Numbered from the stretch's first letter, positions 12,008 through 21,574 are shown. The stretch is 64,000 nucleotides of DNA from Undaria pinnatifida (GCA_012845835.1 JABAKD010000009.1:7405413-7469412); one strand, 5' to 3'. Numbers and translations are program-made. The notes: generated by a model not told the origin, from the letters alone.

Positions 12008-12265
12008 CATTACAATACACAGCTGTCAGATTTTGTCCCCCTCAGAAACGGGTTTTATAGTTTCCGCGCACAGACTGCCTAACATCACCCTATTGACCCT
12101 GATAGCTACACCTGTAGTTGCAAGGGGAGTCGCCGACCTATATCCTTAATGAGGACACACAACCCGTGATACGCGCGATCGGAGCATCACACACAGCTTG
12201 CAAAGATGAGTTTCGACAAAATATTCGATCTCACAGCTGTAGTAGTGTATTTTAATTTTTATAAT
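12008..12265 (+). repeat. Repeat B, near-complete copy
   Basis: Shares the order CAGCTGTCAGATTTTGTCCC, AGAAACGGGTTTTATAGTTT, TGATAGCTACA, GGGGAGTCGCCGACC, CGCGCGATCGGAG, CACAGCTTGCAAAGATGAG and CTCACAGCTG with reverse copies at 25770-26035, 28018-28260 and 33870-34120. Non-coding. Confidence 0.75.
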
Positions 12266-12675
12266 GATAAGGTGACCCACATACGTTATTTTTGCAGAAA
12301 GGTGTCCTACATTATTATGGTGTTTTTCTCAGTGTCATGCCTACACATACAACTAACCCTAACCCTCCCAACCCTATAACCCATACAATACCTGGTACGA
12401 AATACCGGCCGAAGTGCCCCCTTTTTTTTTACATCATCAATCAACACTGACTGGGGGTGGGTGGGGTAATAAAGTAGTTGGAAATGCCAAATAATGTATA
12501 TCACTGACTGATGATGATGATACAGGAAGGAGCCAACACCCCACGCCGGTTGAAGAAGTTATGTGGTGCGCGCCGAAGAAAGAGTCGGTTTGATCAACCC
12601 GCCGCGGTTGGTTGAGAAAACGCGCGGCAAGGTATTCCTGCGAAAGATACATGCAGCAGCAGTTAAGTAGTTGTA

Positions 12676-12740
12676 GTAGCAGTAGTAGTAGTAGTAGCAG
12701 TAGTAGTTCTCGTCCTAGTAGTAGTAGTAGTATGTAGGTT
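12676..12740. repeat. (AGT)n array
   Basis: TAG/AGT triplets with a few interruptions. The Leu-rich minus ORF is an artefact. Confidence 0.7.
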
Positions 12741-12880
12741 GTTGTAGATGTACTGGTACGATGTACGGCTAGCACTATTTACACGTTTCCTGGCCTATCC
12801 AGGACCTCCAGGGGGGGGTCGAAAAAATACATGTATGTAGTATCATGTGTGTTTTCTTCACATTAACCTGATCCTCACAA

Positions 12881-13168
12881 TGTTAAGGTATTAGTGGGGT
12901 AATATAGCAAGTCCGTTTGACCACTTGCAAAAGTTTAATCAATAGCTTACCCAAACGAAGCCTTATAACACTCACTTGCAAAAGGTTAACCAATAATAGC
13001 TTACCCAAACTAAGCCTTATAACACTCCCTCCCCTTGAAACGGCGGGATACCAGGTCGGCCGGATATAGGGGCGGACCCACGGTCCAAAATCCATGATCC
13101 GTCATAGCTTACTGTTAAGGTACCAGTGGGATATTAGTCCGTTTGACCGCTTGCAAATAGTTACTTTT
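12881..13168 (-). mobile_element. TRIM-like LTR element, decayed
   Basis: Minus-orientation LTR at 12881-12970 starts TGTTAAGG and ends TTATAACA. A partial second LTR end (to 13024) follows, then the CCTGAAACGGCGGGATA-type polypurine side, then a truncated LTR from 13113. See the complete copy at 16581. Confidence 0.65.
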
Positions 13169-13487
13169 GCTTCTTTTTGTCCTACCGACGACGCCATGTG
13201 TAAGGTTATTGGTGGGGACACAGAGTGCCCCCTGCAGGTCTGCCAATTAATTGAGCAGGTCCTCGGAGAGTACTCACTTGCTTTGCCTTCGTAGAGACGT
13301 AGCTTTGTTCGATTCCACCAGAGCCCCGGATAGCTTCTGAGATCGGAGGCACGTGCCTCCGATCTATTCCTAACTTTCCCGAATATAAAACGCCAACGTT
13401 ACGAAACCCATCCAAATTATCTCAAATTCGGATGATTACAGGCCTCTCGAGGCCGTATCTTATCACCCAAACTAAGCCTTATAACAA

Positions 13488-13583
13488 TATCCAGCACAAC
13501 CACCAGTCAGTGTCCGTGTGCCGATGCCTCCTAGAGAAACGAGCTCTCTCTGTGGTCACAAATTACGAGACAGAGGTGATGCG
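13488..13583 (+). repeat. Dispersed repeat F
   Basis: Shares CATCCAGCACA-like start, GTGTCCGTG, CGATGCCT, GAGAAACGAGCTCT, TGTGGTCACAAA and GAGACAGAG with 7069-7145 and 24577-24668. An LTR end fragment (13462-13487) abuts it. Confidence 0.45.
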
Positions 13584-13965
13584 CATTGCAAATACACCAA
13601 GCAAGGTAATTTATTTGCAATTTGTTCACCATGCAACATGCGATCAATGAAGAACCGCAATGAACACGCGGACAGAAAACGATGTAAGCCAGCACACCAG
13701 ACTATTTGCAACAAAAAGGCCGGGGGGGGGGAGGGGGAGAACAAAAAAAGGAAAACGATAATATGAAAAAAAATGCATAAGAAAAAAAAACTGGAAGCAA
13801 AGAAGGAAACATGCACGGCACTATAAAAATGGAAGAGAAAGAGCACAACAACAGCCAGCCACCACAACTTGCAACAAAGCGGATGACGCCATCCAATCAA
13901 GGACAACAGCCAGCCACATTATCTCGTTCGTTTGGTTCAGCGGTAATGACATACATATATGATAC

Positions 13966-14069
13966 TGTTATAAGGCTTAGTTTGGGTAAGCTATTTGTTA
14001 ACCTTTTGCAAGTGGTCAAACGGACTAATACCCCACTCATTCCTTAACAAATGGCGTCGTCGACAGACC
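13966..14069 (+). mobile_element. TRIM LTR with primer-binding site
   Basis: An 84-bp LTR (13966-14049), TG...CA bounded, is followed after two bases by a primer-binding site variant TGGCGTCGTCGACAGACC at 14052-14069. The usual internal region does not follow; sequence is unrelated after about 14070. Confidence 0.75.
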
Positions 14070-14223
14070 ATAATAGAGTGTCAGTATAGCTGGCAATAGA
14101 TTCCGTAAGATAGCCCGCGGAGTCATGGTCTATTGGCCACAAGAAGATTTTCTGAAACGGAATATTCTTAGTGGAGAAGATAACCCGTAGAATCTAGCTA
14201 GCTTATGCTACAAGAGCGTTCTC

Positions 14224-14350
14224 GGTAATGGAACGTTCCTCCTCTGGACAAGATAGATAGAAGTAAGCGCGTTAAGCGCTCATGGTAATATATGGAACGT
14301 CCCTCCTCTGGACAAGATAGATAGGAATAAGCGCGTTAAGCGCTCATGGG
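14224..14350. repeat. Tandem duplication of about 65 bp
   Basis: The unit containing CTCCTCTGGACAAGATAGAT and AAGCGCGTTAAGCGCTCATG occurs twice (about 14224-14286 and 14287-14350). Confidence 0.7.
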
Positions 14351-14621
14351 AATATAGAACATCTAGGAGAACGTTCCTTGTACGTTCCATAGGTAAAGGT
14401 CCAGAAGAGAGCACAGCAGCGACGCTGGGGTAAAGCGAACTCTGGAGCCTCACCCCACCCCCATGCTCTCACCCCTCCTCCTTTCCTGTCTCCTCGAGCT
14501 TCTCATAGCTCAACGCCAACAATAAAAAATCTACAAAGAAGAACCAGTGCTGTCTCCAAGCGAAGCTGATACCCCTGCGTCCCTCCCCTCACACCTTCCG
14601 GCACCACGATTCTTCCACAAT

Positions 14622-14702
14622 TGGCGTCGTCGGCAGGACTCGAACCCGCGCGTGAAATCACAACGGATTTCGAGTCCATTTCCTTAACCATTCGGACACA
14701 CA
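14622..14702 (-). tRNA. tRNA-Ser(CGA)-like sequence, 5' acceptor strand missing
   Basis: On the minus strand: D-arm with GGTTAA, anticodon arm ATGGA-CTCGAAA-TCCGT (anticodon CGA), a long class II variable arm, T-arm GCGGG-TTCGAGT-CCTGC, then CGACGACG and CCA. The 5' acceptor strand does not pair with CGACGAC, so it is not a working gene as it stands. The 3' CCA is normally added after transcription. Here that end coincides with the primer-binding site of the TRIM element, whose internal region follows at once on the + strand. A copied primer tRNA is a likely origin. Confidence 0.6.
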
Positions 14703-14904
14703 CCGGGTTTTTTGGGTCGTGGGTTCAAATCCCACATCCACCATACTTGATAAAACTTTTCAGATTTCCCCCATGTCGAACTTGAAAAATACTCTCCCCG
14801 GTATACCCAGGGAATGAAATCGCTTGGATATTGACACGTCCGCCCGTATATCCGGCCGACGTGCTATCCCGCCGTTTCAGGGGGGGAGAGTGTTATAAGA
14901 CTTA

Positions 14905-15609
14905 GGGCCGTTCTTATCGGAGATGTGAACTTGCAAAATTTCCTCTTTTTTTTCCAAGATTTTCATGAAAAAACGTCTGCATTATTATCGAGCGCGGGGT
15001 TGTTTGCCTTTTTTTCCCCTGATTTTTGAAAGCCGAGCCATGAAGCAAGACCGCCACCACCTACACCAGCAGTCACGCACACGTCGTCACACAGCAAGCA
15101 TAAGCGAACATCCCGGAAGACCGCAGAGGAAAGCACCTAGGCCAAGTAGATTCGTGCAATCCGGCGACAGTAGCCCCTGGTGTCAGGAACACGCCGAGCA
15201 CGACGAGGACACCAGCGATAGCTTTCTTCATGTTTCTGCGCCTCGTGTCTGGATAATTGGGAAGGCTGAATCGTTGTTTCGTCCGACTCGAGGATGAGTC
15301 CTCCAGAGGCCCAGGCCGCTTCCTTCCATTGGTCATAAGGTTGGACCACCCTGGTCAACGTTTGAAGCTACCTGATGGTCCCAGCGTTGAGCCACGGCGA
15401 TTGCCGGAGCACTGCCTTCGAAATATGGAAATCGACGACAGGATTTCCTAATTTGTGATTGCTAACTTTCCTATATTTTTTGGGCTGAAGAATTTCACAA
15501 ATTATGGCAGAACGCCTCCGTATTTTAAGACACATTTCACAAATATGGAAATTTAGGAAATAAATTTAGAAAGTTAAAGACAAAAAAAGGTATCCGATAA
15601 GAACGGCCC
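14905..15609. mobile_element. Harbinger-like TIR element 1, nested in TRIM LTR
   Basis: Bounded by 17-bp inverted repeats GGGCCGTTCTTATCGGA and its complement (15593-15609), about 705 bp. The LTR sequence CTTAG is split so that TTA stands left (14902-14904) and again right (15617-15619) after 7 extra bases. TTA target sites with GG-starting TIRs fit the PIF/Harbinger superfamily. No transposase is encoded, so it is non-autonomous. Confidence 0.65.
15073..15231 (-). CDS. Small ORF with signal-peptide-like start inside TIR element 1
   Basis: 52 codons reading MKKAIAGVLVVLGVFLTPGA then TVAGLHESTWPRC and on. A basic start, hydrophobic core and A-x-A site look like a secretory signal. The rest is short and Cys-containing. 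Could be a captured first exon of a host gene, or chance. No homology claimed. Confidence 0.25.
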   Translation of the reverse strand: MKKAIAGVLVVLGVFLTPGATVAGLHESTWPRCFPLRSSGMFAYACCVTTCA

Positions 15610-15841
15610 ATATTTTTTAGTTCGGGCAAGCTATTATTATTGGTTTACCTTTTTGTGCAAGTGGTCAAACGGACTAATACCCATCTAATTCCTAAGCACT
15701 ACGACTTGTGCCATACCTGGTAACAATGATATTTCATTTTTTACAATAGTAGTAGTGAAAATCAAATCGTGGTTGGTACATACTTTCCCCAACACATGAT
15801 TTCTAAAAATGTCTAAAGCACGCGTCGGGCGCGGGCTCATT

Positions 15842-16493
15842 TGTTAAGGTATTAGTGGGATATTAGTCCGTTTGATCACTCGCAAGAGGTTAACCAATAG
15901 CTCACCCAAACTAAGCCTTATAACACTCTCCCCCCCCTGAAACGGCGGGATAGCAGATCGGCCGGATATACGGGCGGACCTGCCAATTATCCAAGCCATT
16001 TCATTTCCTGGGTATACCGCGGAGAGTATTTTTCAAGTTCGACATGGGGAAAGTCTGAAAAAGTTTACTATGGTGGATGTGGGATTTGAACCCAAGACCC
16101 AGAAAACCTATGGTCTGTCGACGACGCCACATTTGTTAAGGTATTAGTGGGGTTTAATCCGTTTGACCACTTGCAAAAGGTTAACCGATGGCTTACCCCA
16201 ACTAAGCCTTAAAACGGCGGGATAGCAGGTCGGCCGGACATACTGGCGGACCTGTCAATGCATCCAAGCCGTTTCATTTCCTGGGTATACCGCGGAGAGT
16301 ATTTTCCAAGTTCGACATGGGGAAAGTCTGAAAAAATTAATAATGGTGGATGTGGGATTTGAACCCACGACCCGAAAAACCCATGGTCTGTCGACGAGGC
16401 CATTTGTTAAGGTTTTATTAATCGGTATTAGTCCGTTTGGCCGCTTGCAAAAAAAGATTAACCAATAGCTTACCCAAACTAAGCCGTATAACA
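15842..16493 (-). mobile_element. TRIM tandem array: three LTRs, two internal regions
   Basis: LTRs at 15842-15925, 16134-16210 (end deleted) and 16405-16493, all in minus orientation, separated by internal regions of about 200 bp. Each internal region has CTCCCCCCCTGAAACGG (polypurine side), GTCGGCCGGATAT, the tRNA-like T-arm GGATTTGAACCC and the primer-binding site GTCGACGACGCCA. Adjacent units share an LTR, the result expected from unequal recombination between LTRs. Confidence 0.8.
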
Positions 16494-16580
16494 CTCTCCC
16501 ACCCTGAAACGGCGGGATAGTTGACAGGTCCGCCCGTATATCCGGCCGACCTGCTATCCCGCCGTTTCAGGGGGGGAAAG

Positions 16581-16962
16581 TGTTATAAGGCTTAGTTTGG
16601 GTAAGCTATTGGTTAACGTCTTGCAAGTGGCCAAACGGACTAATACCCCCAATAATACCTCAACAAATGGCGTCGTCGGCAGGACCATGGGTTTTTCGGG
16701 TCGTGGGTTCAAATCCCACATCAACCAGAATAAACTTTTCAGACTTTTCCCATGTCGAACTTGAAAAATACTCTCCCCGGGTATACCCGGGAAATGAAAC
16801 GGCTTGGATGTATTGACAGGTCCGCCGGTATGTCGGGCCGACGTGCTACCCCGCCGTTTCAGGGGGGAATATAGAGTGTTACAAGGCTTACTTTGGGTAA
16901 TCTATATTGATTAACCTTTTGCGCGTGGTCAAACGGACTAATGCCCCACTAATACCTTAACA
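16581..16962 (+). mobile_element. TRIM element, complete copy, 382 bp
   Basis: 5' LTR 16581-16665 (TGTTATAAGG...CAACA), primer-binding site TGGCGTCGTCGGCAGGAC at 16668-16685, internal region with the sense tRNA T-arm GTGGGTTCAAATCCCAC, polypurine-rich GTTTCAGGGGGGAATATAGAG, and 3' LTR 16877-16962 (TGTTACAAGG...CTTAACA). The internal region is too short to code for anything, so it depends on enzymes of a larger element. This copy defines the family. Confidence 0.85.
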
Positions 16963-17610
16963 TTGTTACTTCAGAAAGCTACCTCGTGTGATACTATCTA
17001 TCGTCATGATAGCCAGGATGGACATCTGTTCAGCCATCATGGTGGCACGCGGTCGCACGAAACTAGACAGGCCAGACCGACCGCCGCAGACCCACCACAC
17101 ACTGCTCGTACGAGTAGTGTAGCTGAATATTTCTGGTTTATTTAGCGTCGTTGTCGTTCACATGTCAGGTCCTGTCTGCAACTCGTAGCTTACGACCACT
17201 TCTGAAGGTTGTACAGATTACGCTGCAGGATCCGGATAATAAGAGCAGCAGCAGCAAGCAGTAAGTAGTAGATATATTATGTCAACAAAAAACATGCCAA
17301 GCAAGGGAAAGTCGGGTGTGGTCAAGGGTGTAGAGCCGAGTAGTATCCAGTACTAAAACCCAGCAGTGTGGGGTTAGTCGAGGCGAAAATGCAGTCTGTC
17401 AAGGGTCAAAATTAAGAAAAACTTGCTGTCTGTCCAGGTCTCTGAAGGTGGGGTGAAAGTGCAGCTGGGCAAAAAGGCAAGGCATGCAACGGCGACGAAG
17501 CGGTCGAAGTGATGGTTGGTGACGGAATTGAAAAATCTCCAATTGTTGATGCGATATCTTCCATTGTTGGAGACAGGTACCTCGTAGTAGGTGGTCCTAT
17601 AATAAGCATA
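16963..17610. other. No gene identified between TRIM copies
   Basis: Unique-looking sequence with a short AGC/AGT run near 17244-17270. No convincing ORF or RNA. Confidence 0.35.
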
Positions 17611-17634
17611 TGCTAAGGTATTAGTGGGGTATTA

Positions 17635-18466
17635 GGCCGTTTCTTATAGCATTGGATTCTCATCTTCGATTCCGCCAGAATCCGATTCGGGCCCATTTCC
17701 GCCTTCTTATAGACACGGATTTTGGCACAATCCAATTCGGAAAAATCCGATTTCAGCTTTTCGAGTTGCGGCCACTCGGATTCCTGACCAAAATCCGAGA
17801 CGCTGCCCAACCCGGATTTCTGTCTCGGATTATTTGAAACTCTCTGGTTGCGCCGCGCGCGCGCGCACACACACACACACATCGGGCTACCCCACATACG
17901 TGCTGCAGTGCCGGCGCTGTTAGGGCTGCTGGGCGTCGCCCGTGGGCTAGCCTACGAACTTGGCTTGCCCTCGGGACGCGTGGTGCACCATCAAATGGCC
18001 GCGACAGCGAGAGAAAAAGCTGGTGTCGACGTTTCTGCTGTCTTTGCCACCACGCTAGCTGCCTTCCATCTGCAGCAGCAGCGTAGTGTCGCCACCTGGG
18101 ACCTCATCTTACAAGACTACGAAGACGAGCTAGAGCCCGACACAGAGGACGATGAGATGTCAAGGGCTGGTGCCTCTTGGTCCGGCATGTTTGCAACGTC
18201 TGTGTGGTCTGCTGCGTGTGGTCTGCTGCCTCTGCGCTGCGTCTGTATGTCTGTATCGGTCTGCTGTGTGCTGCTGCTGCTGCTGCTGCTGTGTGGTGTT
18301 GGGTTTTGCGCGCGCTGTTTTCAAAAAAAATTGTCAGTCCTGCTGAAATCCGTCTGACAAAATCCGTTCGCTATAAGAAAGGTCGGGCTTTCTTCTCCGC
18401 CCGAATTTTGCCGAATCGGATTCTGGCGGAATCGAAGATGAGAATCCAATGCTATAAGAAACGGCC
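17635..18466. mobile_element. Harbinger-like TIR element 2, 832 bp
   Basis: GGCCGTTTCTTATAGC at the left pairs with its complement at the right. The inverted match extends about 55 bp (GATTCTCATCTTCGATTCCG and on). TTA occurs directly on both sides (17632-17634, 18467-18469). The TIR resembles that of element 1. No transposase domain recognised in the internal ORF. Confidence 0.75.
17848..18357 (+). CDS. 169-aa ORF carried by TIR element 2
   Basis: After a repetitive CGCG/CACA start the reading is protein-like in the middle: IRAAVPALLGLLGVARGLAY, then REKAGVDVSAVF, then WDLILQDYEDELEPDTEDDE. It ends in a Cys/Leu-rich low-complexity tail. Harbinger elements often encode a second DNA-binding protein, but no Myb signature is visible. 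A captured host fragment is equally possible. Confidence 0.3.
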   Translation: MRRARAHTHTHIGLPHIRAAVPALLGLLGVARGLAYELGLPSGRVVHHQMAATAREKAGVDVSAVFATTLAAFHLQQQRSVATWDLILQDYEDELEPDTEDDEMSRAGASWSGMFATSVWSAACGLLPLRCVCMSVSVCCVLLLLLLLCGVGFCARCFQKKLSVLLKSV

Positions 18467-18834
18467 TTAGCCCGTTTGACCACTTGCAATAGGTCAACCG
18501 ATAGCTTACCCAAAGTAAGCCTTATCACACATACTATAGGCGCACACGATATAATATACAGTATATATATGTATTTTCCTTCGTCCTATTTATTATCCTC
18601 GCACCACTCTCGCGCTCCTTCCCAGTATTAACCCAGATCCGGGGTCACATAGCGGGCCCTCCTCCCCCCTCCCACTGCGGTACGTGCCTTCGTTTTTATC
18701 GCGGGAAAAAATTAATATTTTCTTCCTTGCTTGGACGACTCGCGTCGAAATTACCTACTATACCCACGCAGCTAGGCGCTCTCAGCAGTTGTTGCTGATC
18801 CTTCTTGTATTTTTTTGCATTTTTGAAAACAAAT

Positions 18835-19260
18835 GTAGTGGTACTCCGAGTGGGGGGGTGCGTGGTTGGTCGGTGTTGGGAAGCGTGCTCCTCATAGGTT
18901 CCGGTGCCCCTTGTTTGGTCTCTCCTCACGGCTCGCTGGATAGACTCAATAGCTTATACAATATTTCCTCTACATTGAACTCTAAGAGACAGACGAAACA
19001 GGCCTAGGCACACGGTAGCGCAAGGTAGAGCAGGTAGAGCAGGTAAAGCAGGTAGTGATATGTGGGGCGTCCTGCTTGTCCCATCATGGTCGCCTACATT
19101 ATCGTCCATCTATGACAGCCTTGACGTGAATGTTGTATTAATATCTTTAACATATGAATGTGACATCTAATGTCACGTGGTTTCACCTCAACCATGATAT
19201 GGTTTCACGTCGAATCTATAAACTATCCTTCTGCGGAGGACACTCCATTACACAAAGTCA
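18835..19260 (-). repeat. tRNA-headed repeat C, copy 1 (minus)
   Basis: Inverted relative to 21575-21990. Shares CTCCGAGTGGGGG, GGTCGGTGTTGGGAAGCGTG, CAGGTAGAGCAGGTA runs, GTGGGGCGTCCTGCTTGTCC, ATTATCGTCCATCTATGA and GGTTTCACCTCAACCAT. The head (19271-19440) is tRNA-like with acceptor strands CGGTGGT and ACCACCG. A partial third copy lies at 55130-55280. Confidence 0.75.
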
Positions 19261-19270
19261 AATCTCATCA

Positions 19271-19440
19271 CGGTGGTGGGAATCGAACTCAAGGACCAAC
19301 CCTGCTAGTAAGTAGTATAGTGTTATAAGGCTTAGTTGGGGTAAGCTATTGGTTAACCTTTTGCAAGTGGTCAAACGGACTAATACCCCACTAATTTCCT
19401 TAACAATAGTATCCGAGGGTAACCACTAGACCACCGGGCA
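19271..19440 (-). other. tRNA-like head of repeat C, split by a TRIM solo LTR
   Basis: On the minus strand CCGGTGGTCTAGTGGTTA (D-arm side) is separated from GAGTTCGATTCCCACCACCG (T-arm side) by the LTR at 19321-19405. Acceptor strands pair 7 of 7 but the T-stem does not, so it is tRNA-derived rather than a gene. Confidence 0.55.
19321..19405 (+). mobile_element. TRIM solo LTR with ATAG target duplication
   Basis: 85 bp from TGTTATAAGG to CCTTAACA, flanked by ATAG at 19317-19320 and 19406-19409. This sets both LTR ends and a 4-bp duplication. Confidence 0.85.
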
Positions 19441-19671
19441 GCCGTCGCCCCGGGGGCGACCGGATATATATTACCCTATTTGTCCCCTTCAAGGGTTCAT
19501 AGCTGCTGCACAGATTAAGTTGCCCCCCCCCTCTACTAGTTAGTATACTACTACCATTCCGCCCCCTACACGCCCCCGGCCTCCACGGCATGAAAAATCT
19601 CGGTGCCATCCCCTCACCGGTTGAAAGACTTGAAATATATACTTGATAAACTGATGCCTTTCCTTCCACAC

Positions 19672-19740
19672 ACAGCCGTCAGATTTGTCCGCCTCAGAAA
19701 CGGGTTTTGTAGTTTCCGCGCACAGATTGATTGACATCAA
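19672..19740 (+). repeat. Repeat B, fragment
   Basis: CAGATTTGTCCGCCTCAGAA, ACGGGTTTTGTAGTTTCCGC and CGCACAGATTGA match the start of the copy at 12008. Confidence 0.6.
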
Positions 19741-19746
19741 TCACCA

Positions 19747-20581
19747 CTGTTAAGGAGTTAGTGCGGGTATTAGTCCGTTTGACCACTTGCAAAAGGTTAA
19801 ACCTTTTATAACCTTTTGCAAGTGGTCAAACGGACTATCACCCCACTGAGTCCTTGACAAATGGCGTCGTCGACAGACGATGGGTTTTTGGGGTCGTGGG
19901 TTCAAATCCCACATCCACCTTAGGATAAACTTTTTCAGACTTTCCCCATCCATGTCGAACTTGAAAAATACTCTCCCCGGTATAAAACACAGGAAATGAA
20001 CCGGCTTGGATATTGAAAGGTCCGCCCGTATATCCGGCCGATTTGCGACCTGCTATCCCGCCGTTTCAGGGGGAGAGAGTGTTATAATAATATTATAAGG
20101 TTTAGTTTGGGTAAGCTATTGGTTAACCTTTTGCAAGTGGTTAAACAGTTTGGGTAAGCTATTGGTCAACCTTTTGCAAGTGGTCAAACGGACTAATACC
20201 CCACTAATTCCTCAACAAATGTGGCGTCGTCGACAGACCATGGGTTTTTCAGGTCGTGGGTTCAAATCCCAAACCCACACTGATAATAAACTGGAGCGTA
20301 TTTTAATTTTTATAATAAACTTTTTCAGACTTTCCCCATTTATTTCCATGTCGAACTTGAAAAATACCCTCCCCGGTATACCCAGGAAATGCAACGGCTT
20401 GGATGTATGGACAGGTCTGCCGGTATGTCCGGCCGACCTGCTAATGTCCGGCCGACCTGCTATCCCGCCGTTTCAGGGGGGGAGAGTGTTATAAGGCTTA
20501 GTTTAGGTAAGCTATTATTGGTCAACCTTTTGCAAGTGGTCAAACAGACTAATAATACCCCACTAGACTAATAACTTGACA
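19747..20581 (+). mobile_element. TRIM tandem array with inverted LTR start
   Basis: A minus LTR part (19747-19799) meets a plus LTR part (19800-19859) as a near-perfect hairpin. Then follow primer-binding site (19862), internal region, LTR 20080-20217 (with an internal partial duplication), primer-binding site (20222), internal region (with a duplicated CGGCCGACCTGCTA) and LTR 20487-20581. Confidence 0.8.
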
Positions 20582-20585
20582 CCAC

Positions 20586-20750
20586 CCTGTTGGGACCCTG
20601 GTACAAGCTGCGTTGCAGTTCCAAGGGGAGTCCCCGACACACATCCTTAATCAAATGCAATTAAAGACACACACCCGATTATACGCGCGATCGTAGAGTA
20701 TCACACACAGCTTGCTCGCAAAGATGATGGGTTTCGACGAACAACTAACT
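20586..20750 (+). repeat. Repeat B, fragment
   Basis: CCAAGGGGAGTCCCCGACAC, CGCGCGATCG and CACACAGCTTGC in the same order as 12100-12220. Confidence 0.6.
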
Positions 20751-21570
20751 GGAGTGTGTTTTTATTTGAATCCCTGGATACAATCGCTGATATACGTGCT
20801 AATCTGCCAAGCAGATGTGTTGCACCCGGTGTACGTACGTACTATCATACGTGCTTACTATTATTGGTGTTGTTCTAATAATCACGTCCGTGGTCACAGG
20901 ACAGGCTCCAGGCACTCTGGAGCTGAGGAATACCCCAGGGAAAAACACAAACAACCCAAGGTGGTACACGCATATATACCACAGCTGACGCAATTCATGC
21001 CTCCACCAGAAACATATACTAAAAGTGAAATCGGGAGTCAGTCTACGATGTGCCAGGTCCATACCGGTGCATACGCCTCATTACTCACGCCTGGAAAAAC
21101 CGACTCTATACCGCTTGCCACCCAAGAAAGACTACCACGTATAGTCTATACTATTATTAACACGTGTGTGTGTGCTGCTGCAGTGCGAGCTGCCTACCGC
21201 TGCTACTACTTCTCAAACTACTACCTCTGGTGCTACTTATTAACTACTACAGTTACTACCCTACGACGTCACTCGACTTCGTACGATCGCATCCTTGCGC
21301 TCAGTGGCCGCGCCCTTCGTGTTTTCGTAGGCCGATTGCTACTGGTATACCGTAGGTACATACCCTTTCTCGAGCTCTCACGGTTGTAAGCTCCATCATA
21401 GGGTTGTATATCTTGCAATGAGGCGTTTAAGCCTCATTATTACGAGGTGTGGGGGAATCTATAGCCTCATTTTCGATTGTTTCGAATAGCCGCATCTTCG
21501 ATCCCCTTTCCATTGCTGGATGTTTTGTTGGCATCCTTTGATTGGCAGGAGATCTGCATCTACGACTATT
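20751..21570. other. Unidentified open stretch, no domain
   Basis: A + frame is open for 225 codons (20712-21389). It begins in repeat B, has no recognisable motif, and its Tyr/Cys/Thr-rich content follows CTACTA triplet runs. I do not call a gene. Confidence 0.3.
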
Positions 21571-21574
21571 CAGG

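Larger units (their letters stand above)
14622..15698 (+). mobile_element. TRIM element without 5' LTR, split by a TIR element
   Basis: Starts at the primer-binding site extended into a full antisense tRNA-Ser, then the usual internal region (14703-14890) ending in the polypurine tract GGGGGGGAGAG. The 3' LTR begins at 14891, is interrupted by a TIR element at 14905-15609, and resumes to 15698. No 5' LTR is seen upstream of 14622. Confidence 0.65.
17611..18529 (-). mobile_element. TRIM solo LTR split by TIR element 2
   Basis: LTR parts 17611-17634 and 18467-18529 read on from each other in minus orientation. The solo LTR is flanked by CATA on both sides (17607-17610 and 18530-18533), a 4-bp target duplication. 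Confidence 0.7.

Noticed and set aside
20712..21389. 225-codon plus ORF before GAPDH
   Set aside because: Begins inside a dispersed repeat and is enriched in residues expected from CTACTA runs; no domain.
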